The notes beneath the pieces are model-generated. The model searched no databases, was not told the DNA's origin, and saw only the letters and a program-made list of their open reading frames with translations. The position numbers were made by a program, and so were the translations under genes. A stretch of DNA of 64,000 nt, from the NCBI RefSeq assembly GCF_001590685.1, contig NZ_CP014616.1, forward strand, positions 3,657,001 to 3,721,000, in the 5' to 3' direction. This document shows, one piece after another, positions 53,892 to 63,509 of the stretch (position 1 is the stretch's first letter; each line of letters opens with the position of its first letter). The DNA comes from Sporosarcina psychrophila. Its GTDB lineage: Bacteria > Bacillota > Bacilli > Bacillales_A > Planococcaceae.

Positions 53892-55580
53892 TTATACCCT
53901 AAAATGCTTCATTTCCATTTGGAGATCTTCGGCAAGTTTTGCCAGTGCTTGCGCGCTAGATGAAATCTCTTCATTGACCGCCAACTGTTCTTCTGTTGCT
54001 GCGCTTGTATCCCCCGCAGACGCAGCTGCCTCGCCACTCAGCTGGGCGATTTCACTAGCACCATAGCTCACTTCTTCTGCCATCGCCTGGATTTCTTCAA
54101 TTGCAGCAGATACTGTCTCGACTTTTGTTGCAACATCGCCGACTGCGTTTTGAATTTCTTCAAAGACCAGACGCGACTGTTCCGTTGCAGCGATACCGAT
54201 ATCTACGCGCTCACTGCCAGCGTTAATGGAAGTGACTGCCCGTTTGGACGCGTTTTGGATCATGCTTACCATTGTGCCGATTTCTGTAGCAGAGGTCTTC
54301 GATTGTTCTGCCAGTTTTCGGACTTCCTCTGCTACAACTGCAAAGCCTTTGCCGTATTCTCCTGCACGCGCGGCTTCGATTGCCGCATTAAGTGCAAGCA
54401 AGTTCGTCTGCTCGGCAATAGAAGTGATGAGAGTCGTAATTTTCTGTATTTCATTTGAATGCTGCGCCATTTCCTCCATGATTACGGAAGATTCCTGGAT
54501 TGTCGTATGAATTGTTGTCATTTGAACTGATACTTCCCCGACTACACTTGAACCCGTAGTAACAAGTTTTGATACAGTTTCCGTTGATTGCAACATCTCT
54601 TCATTATTGCTCGCAATTTCTGCAACCCCTAATGATAGTTCTTCCATGGAAGAACTGGATTGTTCAATAATTCTCTGTTGCTTTTCACTGCCCATTAACT
54701 GATTCTCAGCAGTTTTAGCAACCATTTCAGAAGATGCTAAACTTTCTTCTGAGCTTGCGGACAATTCTTCTGACTGAACCGCTAACTGTGTAGCAGAAAG
54801 ATTGATTTTACGTACCATATTTGCTACATCTGTCCCCATTTTGTTGAATGCAGCCGCCATATCCCCAATTTCATCTTTGTTTTTAACTTTTAGTAAATCA
54901 ATTGTTAAGTTTCCTGATGCAATTTCATTCAACCCATCCGTTACTACACGAACAGGACGCGCGATACCCCGGCTGATGAATGTTGAAATGACAATACCTA
55001 GAAGCGTTGCAAAAATAATAATTCCAATTACAAAGATAATTGTAGCCATCATGAAGCTTTCCAACTCAGCACGAGTTTTCTTTTGCTCCTCAAATTGATC
55101 CGCTTTGATGATTTCTGCATTTTCCAGAACAAGAGCGCCCACATTTGCCGAAGCTCGTCCAAGTTCCGTCGCTTTACGATCTTTTCCTTCTTGGACATTC
55201 AGTACAATCTCATCTTGCAGGTTTAAATATTTCGTACGTGCTACCTCAAGATCTTCCAGTAAGGCTTTATGTTTTCCTGTCTTTAGTAAGACGGTTAATT
55301 CTTGATACAATTCGTTGAAACGGTTAACATTTTCCGTCCGCGATTCCAAATGCTTATCGTCTTTGAAAAGCATAAAGCCTCGCACATCATCTTGGATTTG
55401 ATTGTGTTTCAAGATGAATTCATCTACCAATTCTACTTTCTTTACACGATCATCCAATAAAAAAGTATAATCTGAGCCAATCCGAATTGTTGACCATAAA
55501 CTCAGGCCCCCCACAATGACAAGTAATGTCAATATCGTTGCAAAACCCATCCATAATTTTTTCGCTACAGTAAATTTCAT
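53892..55580 (-). CDS. Methyl-accepting chemotaxis protein, four-helix-bundle type
   Basis: About 562 residues: helix 1 (about 10-32), an external helical region (about 33-180) with the 4HB_MCP look, helix 2 (about 183-207), HAMP ([18 protein letters not shown]), and a signalling domain with [43 protein letters not shown]. The second of two adjacent ATG codons lies 6 bases after GGGGGG and is preferred. The gene is monocistronic; its ligand is unknown. Confidence 0.92.
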   Translation of the reverse strand: MKFTVAKKLWMGFATILTLLVIVGGLSLWSTIRIGSDYTFLLDDRVKKVELVDEFILKHNQIQDDVRGFMLFKDDKHLESRTENVNRFNELYQELTVLLKTGKHKALLEDLEVARTKYLNLQDEIVLNVQEGKDRKATELGRASANVGALVLENAEIIKADQFEEQKKTRAELESFMMATIIFVIGIIIFATLLGIVISTFISRGIARPVRVVTDGLNEIASGNLTIDLLKVKNKDEIGDMAAAFNKMGTDVANMVRKINLSATQLAVQSEELSASSEESLASSEMVAKTAENQLMGSEKQQRIIEQSSSSMEELSLGVAEIASNNEEMLQSTETVSKLVTTGSSVVGEVSVQMTTIHTTIQESSVIMEEMAQHSNEIQKITTLITSIAEQTNLLALNAAIEAARAGEYGKGFAVVAEEVRKLAEQSKTSATEIGTMVSMIQNASKRAVTSINAGSERVDIGIAATEQSRLVFEEIQNAVGDVATKVETVSAAIEEIQAMAEEVSYGASEIAQLSGEAAASAGDTSAATEEQLAVNEEISSSAQALAKLAEDLQMEMKHFRV

Positions 55581-56011
55581 CATTTCCCCCCACGATCTTT
55601 TAGCCTATTCAAATTATATAACTATTGACGGATAATAGCATTACTTATATACTAATTCGGAATAATTAGAATAATAGACCTACTATCTTTTCGGATTAAT
55701 TTAACTCCACTACTTGTTCCAGTGAATTATACATATATACTAGCTCCTGAACGTAGTTTACTTTGCGAAATATGTTGTCTTCATTCGCAATTATATTGTT
55801 TTCCCCGCATCCGTCTCAGCCAACCATTCGCTAATTAACAAAAGCGCGAGCGGCTTTCTAGACCCGAAAAGTTCTGGGGGCCTTAAGGTAAAGGAAGACG
55901 TTCTAAATTCATGAATTCGCGTGGATACAGGGGTTGCGGGTTGGGGGACCAGATGTAAATCTCGACGTTACAACTTATCACCAGTACGAAATTTGATAAT
56001 TTCCTAGGCAA
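55581..56011. repeat. Intergenic region with diverged GCGC-rich dispersed repeat
   Basis: The first 250 bases show nothing recognisable beyond the promoter region of the chemoreceptor. About 55838-56005 resembles the 42.2 kb copy (AAAGCGCGAGCGG at the left; GTTACAACT...TTTCCTAGGCAATAAAAA at the right). Confidence 0.5.
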
Positions 56012-56053
56012 TAAAAAACGTACAAAGGAATTCCCCCCCTTTGTACGTTTTCA
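56012..56053 (-). terminator. Terminator of the CpdB-like gene
   Basis: AAAACGTACAAAGG / CCTTTGTACGTTTT arms around a C-rich loop. Confidence 0.8.
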
Positions 56054-56062
56054 TTCAGTACA

Positions 56063-58432
56063 TTATTTCTGTTTCAATGAATACTTCGCGAAACCTTCTT
56101 CAGTTGGAGACAGATATTCAATACCGCTTCCTTGTGGGATGATTTCTTTCGCTTTTCCAGACGTTTCAAATGTAACATTGATACTTTCATTCAATGGTGC
56201 GAATGCCCAGTTGCTGTCTGCAGATGGGTCAATTGTACCTACATCAATCATGTAGTCCATGATTGCCTGGCGATTTTCATAAGCGTAATCGATTGAATCT
56301 GTAGCATTGCGTACACCTGGGAAATCTCCGCTTGCACGATAGTTATTCGTCACTACGAGGAATTTTTGTTTTGAATCAATCGGTTTTCCATCATACTGCA
56401 AATTGACAACTCGATTAGCTGAGTCATTAATCGTTTTTCCATCGTAATCATATTTAGCAGGTTGGGTGACGTCAAAATCATATGTGACTCCATCGATAAC
56501 ATCGAAGTTATACGTACGGAACTCTTCGTTAATTAAGTTTTGTTGTTCTTTAGATGATGGGTCGATTTGGTTAAATTGGCCTGCCGACATTTCAAGCCAT
56601 TCTTTAACATCTGCGCCTGTCATAACAAGCGCGAACACTGTATTGTCGAATACATAAAGGTCTGCCACGTTTTTAATGGCAATTTCACCTGTTGGAATTT
56701 CAGTGTAATAGTTTGCTCCATTACGACCACCTGCTTTAAATGGGGCGCCCGATGATAGGACAGGCAGTTTCTCGTATTCAGTGCCCTTAATCTTATCTTC
56801 AACGAACCATTTTTGTGCATTTGTCACAATTTGAATTGAAGGATCGTCTTTCACGAGAGCAAAGTAACTATTAATTGGTGCCGTAGTTTTACCTACTGGA
56901 CTGCGCACATACTCGATTGTTCCTTCATGTGCTTCTTTTACTGCATCGATTACTTTTTGAACAACTTTATCTGATTTTTTATCAATTTCCCGCACTGCAC
57001 CTTTACCTTTGATAACAGCCCATTGATCGCCTGATTTTTTTAGTTCAAGATCAATGACGCCCAAGTGACTACCAAATTTACCCGGCATCACGACAGGTGT
57101 TCCATTCACTGTTCCCTGTTCCATATCAATATTTTTAAGATCCCCAAAATCTCCAGGGAATACTGCATGGTTATGACCTGTCAAAATTGCATCTACCCCA
57201 TCGAGTTGTGAAATTTGATACGTTACATCATCTTCATCAACAGTATGGATTTCATCTCCCATTCCTGAGTGTGACAAGACCACGATAATATCAGCGCCTT
57301 GCCCCTTCATTTCGGGGATGAATTTCTCAACTGTATTTGCTGCATCTTCTACAGTCACTTTACCGTCAAGTAGTGCACGGTCCCAACGAACGATTCCCGG
57401 TGCAACAACACCGATAACGCCAACTTTCAACGTATGCGTTTCGCCTATCCCATCGACAACTTCTTTATCGAAAATAGCATAAGGTGTGTAGCGATTGTTC
57501 TTCGTTTTTGCATCATAGACATTGGCATTCAATACCGGGAATGGCGCTTCCTCCAATACCGAATCCAAATAATCCAAACCATAGTTGAACTCATGATTGC
57601 CTAATGTACTTGCATCATAATCAAGTGACTCAAGGGCAGCCAGTGCCGGATGAAGTTCACCTTTTTCAAGCTTGTCTACGGTTACTTTATAACCACCAAG
57701 GGGCGTTCCTTGGATTAAATCTCCGTTATCGAACAGGAGATTGTTTGGCTTTTCTGCACGCGCATCTTCAATTAAGACCGCTGTTTTCGCAAGTCCGACT
57801 TCATTCGATACTTTGTCCTGATAATAATCATAGTTAACAAAGTTCGTATGCAAATCAGATGTTCCTAAAATGCGCAGTGAAACTGAATTCGTTGGCGGTT
57901 CCACATTATATGCACGTAACAACCGATCAATAATTTTAGTAACTTGTACTTTTGTTACGAGCTTCTGAGGTTTTGCCGTGCCGTCTTCAAATCCTTGTAA
58001 CAACCCGAGTCCGACACTTCTTGAAAGCTCCACAAATTCGTTTGTCTTAAATGAACTTTTGTCTTTGAATTTATCAAGCAAATCAGTAGAAAAAACTTCT
58101 TCTGACTTGATGGCCCGGGACGCAATCAGAAATGCGTGCTCACGTGTCAGCTTTTGACCCGGCTTGAAAGTTGTTGAAGTAGCTCCTTTGATGATGCCCA
58201 TTTTCTGTGCGGCTTCCACGTAAGGCGCCAATTGTGCATCTACATCTGTAAATTCGAGCGTCTCGCCGTCACTTAATTCAAATTCAAGTGCTTTAACGAT
58301 TGCTGTGATATATTCACCCCGGGTCACATCTTGCGTTTTCGTAGCTGCATTCGCTTGAGGTGTAGACAATAACCCACTGAATGTGAGTGCCAAAATAACA
58401 ATCCACAACCCCGTCTTTTTTAATAAAGACAT
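56063..58432 (-). CDS. SLH-domain 2',3'-cyclic-nucleotide phosphodiesterase / 3'-nucleotidase
   Basis: 789 residues: signal peptide (to about 29), an N-terminal region of about 150 residues with SLH modules (VTRGEYITAIVKALEF, AQKMGIIKGATSTTFKPGQKLTREHAFLIAS), a metallophosphatase domain (about 185-460: GTSDLHTNF, FDNGDLIQGTP, GNHEFNYG, LSHSGMGDE, TGHNHAVFPG) and a 5_nucleotid_C domain (about 480-780). It matches CpdB/YfkN-type enzymes acting on cyclic nucleotides from RNA breakdown at the cell surface. A GGGAGATGG site precedes the ATG. It has its own promoter region after the ugp terminator. Confidence 0.9.
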   Translation of the reverse strand: MSLLKKTGLWIVILALTFSGLLSTPQANAATKTQDVTRGEYITAIVKALEFELSDGETLEFTDVDAQLAPYVEAAQKMGIIKGATSTTFKPGQKLTREHAFLIASRAIKSEEVFSTDLLDKFKDKSSFKTNEFVELSRSVGLGLLQGFEDGTAKPQKLVTKVQVTKIIDRLLRAYNVEPPTNSVSLRILGTSDLHTNFVNYDYYQDKVSNEVGLAKTAVLIEDARAEKPNNLLFDNGDLIQGTPLGGYKVTVDKLEKGELHPALAALESLDYDASTLGNHEFNYGLDYLDSVLEEAPFPVLNANVYDAKTKNNRYTPYAIFDKEVVDGIGETHTLKVGVIGVVAPGIVRWDRALLDGKVTVEDAANTVEKFIPEMKGQGADIIVVLSHSGMGDEIHTVDEDDVTYQISQLDGVDAILTGHNHAVFPGDFGDLKNIDMEQGTVNGTPVVMPGKFGSHLGVIDLELKKSGDQWAVIKGKGAVREIDKKSDKVVQKVIDAVKEAHEGTIEYVRSPVGKTTAPINSYFALVKDDPSIQIVTNAQKWFVEDKIKGTEYEKLPVLSSGAPFKAGGRNGANYYTEIPTGEIAIKNVADLYVFDNTVFALVMTGADVKEWLEMSAGQFNQIDPSSKEQQNLINEEFRTYNFDVIDGVTYDFDVTQPAKYDYDGKTINDSANRVVNLQYDGKPIDSKQKFLVVTNNYRASGDFPGVRNATDSIDYAYENRQAIMDYMIDVGTIDPSADSNWAFAPLNESINVTFETSGKAKEIIPQGSGIEYLSPTEEGFAKYSLKQK

Positions 58433-58579
58433 TCGTCCATCTCCCTTATTTTGTATTCATTTCCGTGCGAATACACGGAATGACAAAGTTGTTCTAGTAA
58501 GCTAGCCAACTCACTTTCTAGCATATCACGGAATCCGAAATATCCCGCACTGATTACACTCACTTTTTCGAATAATACG

Positions 58580-58621
58580 AAATAAGCCCCTATTTTTTTT
58601 TGTTCAAATAGGGGCTTATTA
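58580..58621 (-). terminator. Terminator of the ugp operon
   Basis: AATAAGCCCCTATTT / AAATAGGGGCTTATT arms just after the ugpB stop. Confidence 0.85.
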
Positions 58622-58630
58622 TCTATAGTT

Positions 58631-60007
58631 CTATTTCTTCGTTTTATTGGCAATCTCCATTGCTCGGTTTGTTCCTTCAGCTGCTTTATCAAGTACTTCT
58701 TGTGGGTCCTTTCCTTGATAAAGATCTTCCAATGCAGTGACAATCTGCTGGCGTGATTCCGGGAAGACTGAAATGAGCGCTCCTTGTGTCGCGAGGCCCG
58801 GCACTGTGTCTTGCAACTGATCTACCGTTACTTTGTACTGCGGGAATTCCGCCCACTTCTCTTTTACGTTCTCTTCATCATAAGCTTTTGGATTAATGGC
58901 GAAATAGCCTGTATCCAAATGCCATTGTGCCTGCACTTCTGCCGTTGTTAAGTATTTCATGAACTCCCATGCCGCTTCCTGGTCTTTTTCAGCGATGCCT
59001 TTGGACATCCAAAGTGAAGCACCGCCAATAACAACACCATTCCGCTCCACTTCATCCGCATGCGGAATATAGGCAACACCTACGTCAAATGGCGCATTGG
59101 TGATGGCTCCTGCTACTCCTGCTGATGAATCCATATACATAGCAACTTTTCCGGATGCGAATGCTGCGCGAATGTCATCCCAGTTTGTTCCGAAGTTACC
59201 GAATGTACCAGCTTTGTTCATAGTATCCAAGAAGCTAAAGACATTAAGTCCTTCTGGCCCGTTAAAGAGCGCTTCCGTTGCATCACCTGAACGACCATTG
59301 TCTTCATCGACATATAATCCGCCTTGCGTTGCAACAAGCTGTTCAAAGAACCAACCATACGTCAACATGGAGAATCCATACATCTCACCCTTTTTCAGTT
59401 TTGCTGCCGCATCGATTACTTCTGAAAACGTTTCGGGTGCTTTTTCAGGGTCAAGTCCAGCTTCCTTGAACGCATCTTTATTGTAGACCATTACCGGAGT
59501 CGATGAGTTGAATGGCATCGAATAAAGCTCACCGTCAACTTTATAGTAATTTAAAATATTCTCTTCAAGCTGAGATAAATCATAATTATCTTTGTCGATG
59601 AACTTCTGCATTGGCTCAATATATCCGCTGTCGATCATGTATTTTGTACCGACTTCGAATACTTGCGTAATAGCCGGAGCGTCTTTTGTCCCACCGACAC
59701 CACGTAACTTTGTCAGCGATTCTTCATAGGTACCTTGGAATTCGGCTACCACTTCATACTTATCCTGTGAATCATTGAAGCCTTTGACGATTGAATCGAG
59801 TGACTCCTGTCCTGTACCGGACATAGCATGCCAAAATTCAATGGACACTTTTTCATCGCTTTCTTCCGATTCTGTTCCTTCGCTAGTAGCAGGTTTGGAC
59901 GTTTCGGTCTCATCATCTTTTGTACTACTATCACTGTTCGTACACGCTGCGAGAACGGCCAAACTCAAAATAAGAAGCCAAACAAACGACAATTTCAACA
60001 TTTTCAT
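58631..60007 (-). CDS. ugpB: ABC transporter substrate-binding lipoprotein, UgpB-like
   Basis: About 458 residues. Signal peptide with lipobox VLAACTN (Cys about 21), an acidic Ser/Thr/Glu linker, then a family 1 solute-binding protein: VSIEFWHAMSGTGQESLDSIVKGFN, MPFNSSTPVMVYNKDAF and WMSKGIAEKDQEAAWEFMKYL. The FNSSTPVMYYN-like segment and WHAMSG are typical of UgpB, which binds sn-glycerol 3-phosphate or glycerophosphodiesters. AAAGGGG lies upstream. It is the last gene of ugpCAEB. Confidence 0.9.
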   Translation of the reverse strand: MKMLKLSFVWLLILSLAVLAACTNSDSSTKDDETETSKPATSEGTESEESDEKVSIEFWHAMSGTGQESLDSIVKGFNDSQDKYEVVAEFQGTYEESLTKLRGVGGTKDAPAITQVFEVGTKYMIDSGYIEPMQKFIDKDNYDLSQLEENILNYYKVDGELYSMPFNSSTPVMVYNKDAFKEAGLDPEKAPETFSEVIDAAAKLKKGEMYGFSMLTYGWFFEQLVATQGGLYVDEDNGRSGDATEALFNGPEGLNVFSFLDTMNKAGTFGNFGTNWDDIRAAFASGKVAMYMDSSAGVAGAITNAPFDVGVAYIPHADEVERNGVVIGGASLWMSKGIAEKDQEAAWEFMKYLTTAEVQAQWHLDTGYFAINPKAYDEENVKEKWAEFPQYKVTVDQLQDTVPGLATQGALISVFPESRQQIVTALEDLYQGKDPQEVLDKAAEGTNRAMEIANKTKK

Positions 60008-60041
60008 CCTACTGAGCACCCCTTTGTCATAATAGTAATCA

Positions 60042-60860
60042 TTATTTTAAAGCACCTTGAGATAAACCTTTCTGCAATTGCTTCTGCCCGATAAATAACA
60101 ATAATAATGTCGGAATAATTACTACGATAACACCTGCCATAACCACCCCCCATTCAGTTCCCGTTTCTTGGGATTGTAATTGCTTTAAACCGATTTGAAC
60201 GGTTCGCACAGATGTATTTGTCGTAATAAGTAACGGCCATAAATACATATTCCAAGTCGTTAAAAAGCCATATGCACCAAGCGTGACAAGACTCGTTTTT
60301 GAAACAGGCAAAATCACACGTCGGAAAAAGGCGAATTTACTTAAACCAGCAATTTGAGAGGCTTCGTGCAACTCTTTCGGAATCGTTTTGAAATGTTGTC
60401 GTAGCAGGAATGTCCCAAACGCCAGTGCAAAAAAGGGTAACGTCAGCCCTTGATACGTATTGAGCCAATCGAGTTTTTGGATTGTGAATTTATTTGGAAT
60501 CATGGTTGCTTCCCATGGGATCATCATTGTCGATATGAACAGGAAAAAGATGAAATCGCGCCCTTTGAACTGGATGAAAACGAAGGCATAAGCAGCAAGA
60601 CTACACACCGCCAGTTGCCCAAGCATCACGCTTACGGAAACGATGAAACTGTTCAATAAGTAATTCAACAATGGCAACCTATCAAACACTTTAATATAGT
60701 TATCCAAACTAAATGACTGTGGTAGAAACTTCCCCTGCAATAGTTCGGGTCCTGTCATAAATGAAATCAAAAACGCATACATAACTGGAAAGAATACAAG
60801 AAAAGACGTAGTAATTAGCAGGAAATAGATCCAAATCTTTTTAGGAAGGCTTGTTGTCAT
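60042..60860 (-). CDS. ugpE: ABC transporter permease, UgpE-like
   Basis: 272 residues, six membrane helices, with the EAA coupling loop ELHEASQIAGLSKFAFFRRVILPVSKT. It overlaps ugpA by 4 bases, so the two permeases are made in equal amounts. It pairs with UgpA to form the translocation channel for glycerol 3-phosphate or glycerophosphodiesters. Confidence 0.9.
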   Translation of the reverse strand: MTTSLPKKIWIYFLLITTSFLVFFPVMYAFLISFMTGPELLQGKFLPQSFSLDNYIKVFDRLPLLNYLLNSFIVSVSVMLGQLAVCSLAAYAFVFIQFKGRDFIFFLFISTMMIPWEATMIPNKFTIQKLDWLNTYQGLTLPFFALAFGTFLLRQHFKTIPKELHEASQIAGLSKFAFFRRVILPVSKTSLVTLGAYGFLTTWNMYLWPLLITTNTSVRTVQIGLKQLQSQETGTEWGVVMAGVIVVIIPTLLLLFIGQKQLQKGLSQGALK

Positions 60861-61759
60861 TGGTAATGGACCCTCCTTTCCCCCAGTTTGAATTGAAGAA
60901 TAGTCACAATCAGAATAATAATAAACAATGTGACTGCCTGTGCACTCGCCGTTCCAAACTGGTAATTGATAAAGGCTTCGCGGTAAATGGAGTAAACAAT
61001 AAGATTCGTCGATGCCGACGGACCGCCTTGTGTCAAAATATCAATCTGGCCAAACGATTGGAACGCATTAATGAGTGAAATAGTAATGATGAAAAACAAA
61101 GTTGGTGACAACATCGGAAGCGTAATTCGACGCAATCTGTAAAAATATCCTGCTCCATCGATCCTGGAACTCTCATAGAGATGTTCATCAATATTTTGTA
61201 ACCCTCCGAGTAAAATGAGAAACGAAAAGCCGATGTTCATCCAAATCGTCGAAATGGAGACGGATAGAAGTGCCCACTCCGGATCAAGCAACCACTGTAT
61301 TTGTGGCAAATTCAACATGCTCAGCATCCGATTGAACATCCCCATACTTGGGTTAAACATGAATAACCAAATCACGGATGACGCTGCAACAGAAATTCCC
61401 ATTGTTGACGAATACACTGTTCGAAAGAATCCAATCCCTTTCAGTTTTTCATTCGCTAACAATGCGAAAAATAGCGCTAAGATGATGCCAATAGGTACTG
61501 TGTATAAGACAAATAACCCGGTTGCTTTCATACTATTGAGAAATGCAGTGGACTCTAGTAAATACGTATAGTTTTCAAAACCTACCCATATCGCGGCGTT
61601 TCCATTTTGGTCTGTTAAGAAAAAACTTAAGTAAATTGTTCTAAACATCGGATAAAAGACAAACACTGAAAAAAGGACTATCGATGGCAATAAATAAAGA
61701 AGCGCGGTTCTGCCATTCGTCGTCTTTTTCCAGATTCCTGGCTTTTCAAGCGAAGTCAT
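60857..61759 (-). CDS. ugpA: ABC transporter permease, UgpA-like
   Basis: 300 residues with six membrane helices and the EAA loop EHLYESSRIDGAGYFYRLRRITLPMLSPT. The N-terminal LLYLLPSIVLFSVFVFYPMF is typical of MalF/UgpA permeases. It overlaps the ATPase gene and ugpE by 4 bases on each side. Confidence 0.9.
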   Translation of the reverse strand: MTSLEKPGIWKKTTNGRTALLYLLPSIVLFSVFVFYPMFRTIYLSFFLTDQNGNAAIWVGFENYTYLLESTAFLNSMKATGLFVLYTVPIGIILALFFALLANEKLKGIGFFRTVYSSTMGISVAASSVIWLFMFNPSMGMFNRMLSMLNLPQIQWLLDPEWALLSVSISTIWMNIGFSFLILLGGLQNIDEHLYESSRIDGAGYFYRLRRITLPMLSPTLFFIITISLINAFQSFGQIDILTQGGPSASTNLIVYSIYREAFINYQFGTASAQAVTLFIIILIVTILQFKLGERRVHYQ

Positions 61760-62889
61760 ACAAGCACCTCTTTGCCGAATACGAAGTTTCCAAGGTCCGT
61801 CGGCTTTTTGATTAAATCACCAGTTCTAGCTTCAAAGAGACAGAATGCGCCGTAGTCAATAAGGATTGGAATTGAATCTCCAATGTCGATATGCCATTGT
61901 CCACTCCATTTGGCCATCCATTCATTGGTACCCAATTTAAATGAAAACACGGTTTCATTGCCCAAAATCTCAACGTTCGTTACGACGACATACAGCTTAT
62001 CCTTTTCTGGCGTATCTTTAAAGGCTGGTCGTAAATGTTCCGGTCGGATGCCCGCAACAAGTTGATACTCAGGGATACCAATAACTTCCTCAGACGGTAC
62101 CGGCAAACGCAGTATATCTCCAATGACGATTGCTGATGCTTTTTTATCGACATCGGAATATGCTAAATTCATTGGTGGTGAACCGATGAACGTGGCGACA
62201 AATGGATTGGCCGGATTGTTGTAAATATCAATCGGTTTTCCGACTTGTTGGATCTTTCCTTCATGAAGGATCATAATACGGTCGCCCATCGTCATTGCCT
62301 CAACTTGGTCATGCGTCACATAAATCATTGTAATACCTAGCTTCCGCTGGATCCGTCTGATTTCCGTACGCATATGAGCCCGCAACTTCGCATCCAAATT
62401 AGATAACGGTTCATCCATAAGGCAAATTGGCGATTCACTCACAATTGCCCGGGCAAGCGCAACTCGCTGCCGCTGACCACCTGATAGTTCACGTGGCTTC
62501 CTTTTTAAGTAATCGGTGAGCCCCAACATCTTCGCCACTTCAGCTGCCCGTTCTCGCTGTACAGCTTTCTTCACTTTTTTCACATCGAGCCCAAACGTAA
62601 TATTTTGTTGAACTGTCAAATGTGGATAAAGCGCATAGTTTTGGAATACCATTGAAAGGTCACGCTTATCGGGTGATAAGTGATTGGCAACCTGATCACC
62701 GATTTTAAGTGTGCCACTCGTAATATTCTCAAGACCCGCAATCATCCGGAGCATCGTGCTTTTCCCACAACCGGAAGGACCGACAAGGACAAAAAACTCG
62801 CCAGGCTCAATGGTTACGTTTATATTGGAGATAACATCCACTTGTTTATCGTATGATTTTGATAAATTAATAAGCTCCACTTTTTTCAT
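61756..62889 (-). CDS. ugpC: ABC transporter ATPase, UgpC/MsmX type
   Basis: 377 residues. Walker A VGPSGCGKST, Q-loop, signature LSGGQRQRVALARAI, Walker B ICLMDEPLSNLDAKLR and H-loop YVTHDQVEAMTMGD are complete; the C-terminal 130 residues form the TOBE regulatory domain. It is the first gene of the operon and energises UgpABE. Promoter elements were not identified with certainty; a possible Pho box lies about 380 bp upstream. Confidence 0.9.
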   Translation of the reverse strand: MKKVELINLSKSYDKQVDVISNINVTIEPGEFFVLVGPSGCGKSTMLRMIAGLENITSGTLKIGDQVANHLSPDKRDLSMVFQNYALYPHLTVQQNITFGLDVKKVKKAVQRERAAEVAKMLGLTDYLKRKPRELSGGQRQRVALARAIVSESPICLMDEPLSNLDAKLRAHMRTEIRRIQRKLGITMIYVTHDQVEAMTMGDRIMILHEGKIQQVGKPIDIYNNPANPFVATFIGSPPMNLAYSDVDKKASAIVIGDILRLPVPSEEVIGIPEYQLVAGIRPEHLRPAFKDTPEKDKLYVVVTNVEILGNETVFSFKLGTNEWMAKWSGQWHIDIGDSIPILIDYGAFCLFEARTGDLIKKPTDLGNFVFGKEVLV

Positions 62890-62924
62890 AAATTCAATCC
62901 CTTTCCATTAGAAAACCCAATTAA

Positions 62925-63182
62925 GAAAAGCGCAAGGCGCCGTCCAGCCCCGACAGGCATAAGTGAAAAGGAAGGCAGTCGAAGATCGCGACGTCCTGTC
63001 GCAACAAGGAGGGATGTAGTTCAATCCCTCCCCACTGCATACCTGCCTCCTTGCAGGTACGAGGAGGCGTACTTCAGAGCCCCCACAGCAAAACGGCTTT
63101 CAAGGATCAGAGCCTGTGAGCCTCCGAGGGGTTGGCGCCTGGAGCTAGACACTGTTCTAAATCAAAAAACTGATACTTTCTT
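62925..63182. repeat. GCGC-rich dispersed repeat, complete-looking copy
   Basis: About 255 bases from AAAAGCGCAAGGCGCCGTCCAGCCCC to GGGGTTGGCGCCTGGAGCTAGACA. The two ends share an inverted GGCGCC / CCCC arrangement. Pieces of it recur at 11887, 42213, 51680 and 55838. Confidence 0.7.
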
Positions 63183-63264
63183 ATCTTTTTAAAAGGCGAT
63201 AAGTTCAACTCTCTGGTATACCTTTCTATAAAAAGAATCTATTCCCTGCATTTTTATCGGAATC

Positions 63265-63280
63265 TTTACAAACATTTACA
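63265..63280 (+). promoter_or_regulatory. Possible Pho-box-like direct repeat
   Basis: TTTACA-N4-TTTACA, matching the TT(A/C/T)ACA repeat of PhoP sites but with 10- rather than 11-bp period. It lies 230 bp before the GDPD gene and 380 bp before ugpC, both of which handle phosphorus compounds. Confidence 0.3.
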
Positions 63281-63299
63281 TTCGTATATAGTAATAATT

Positions 63300-63470
63300 T
63301 AACAAATAGAATGTTCTTTCAACACCGCTTTGTCGCTTGGTGATGGCCTCACGCAATAAGCCCGCCAGAAGATCACTGTCGGTCTTATTGCTTCGGCTCA
63401 CACTTGTCGCTCCTTCGCTAGATTTGTTCGGTATTCTGGTGAGGTATACCACCTAGGTAATTCTAAATAA
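63300..63470 (+). repeat. Hairpin repeat, full copy with both flanks
   Basis: Flanks AACAAATAGA and TAGATTTGTT are inverted repeats of each other. The hairpin stem is GCAATAAG (63353-63360) / CTTATTGC (63384-63391), preceded by a GGCCTCAC and followed by CGGCT. The outer 80 bases are shared with the collapsed copy at 23518. Confidence 0.8.
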
Positions 63471-63509
63471 ATGGTCCCGAATATATAGTTAAAATAAGGA
63501 GTGATTGCG

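Noticed and set aside
58420..58743. 107-codon minus-strand frame between ugpB and the CpdB-like gene
   Set aside because: It overlaps the end of ugpB in another frame and runs through the ugp terminator hairpin.
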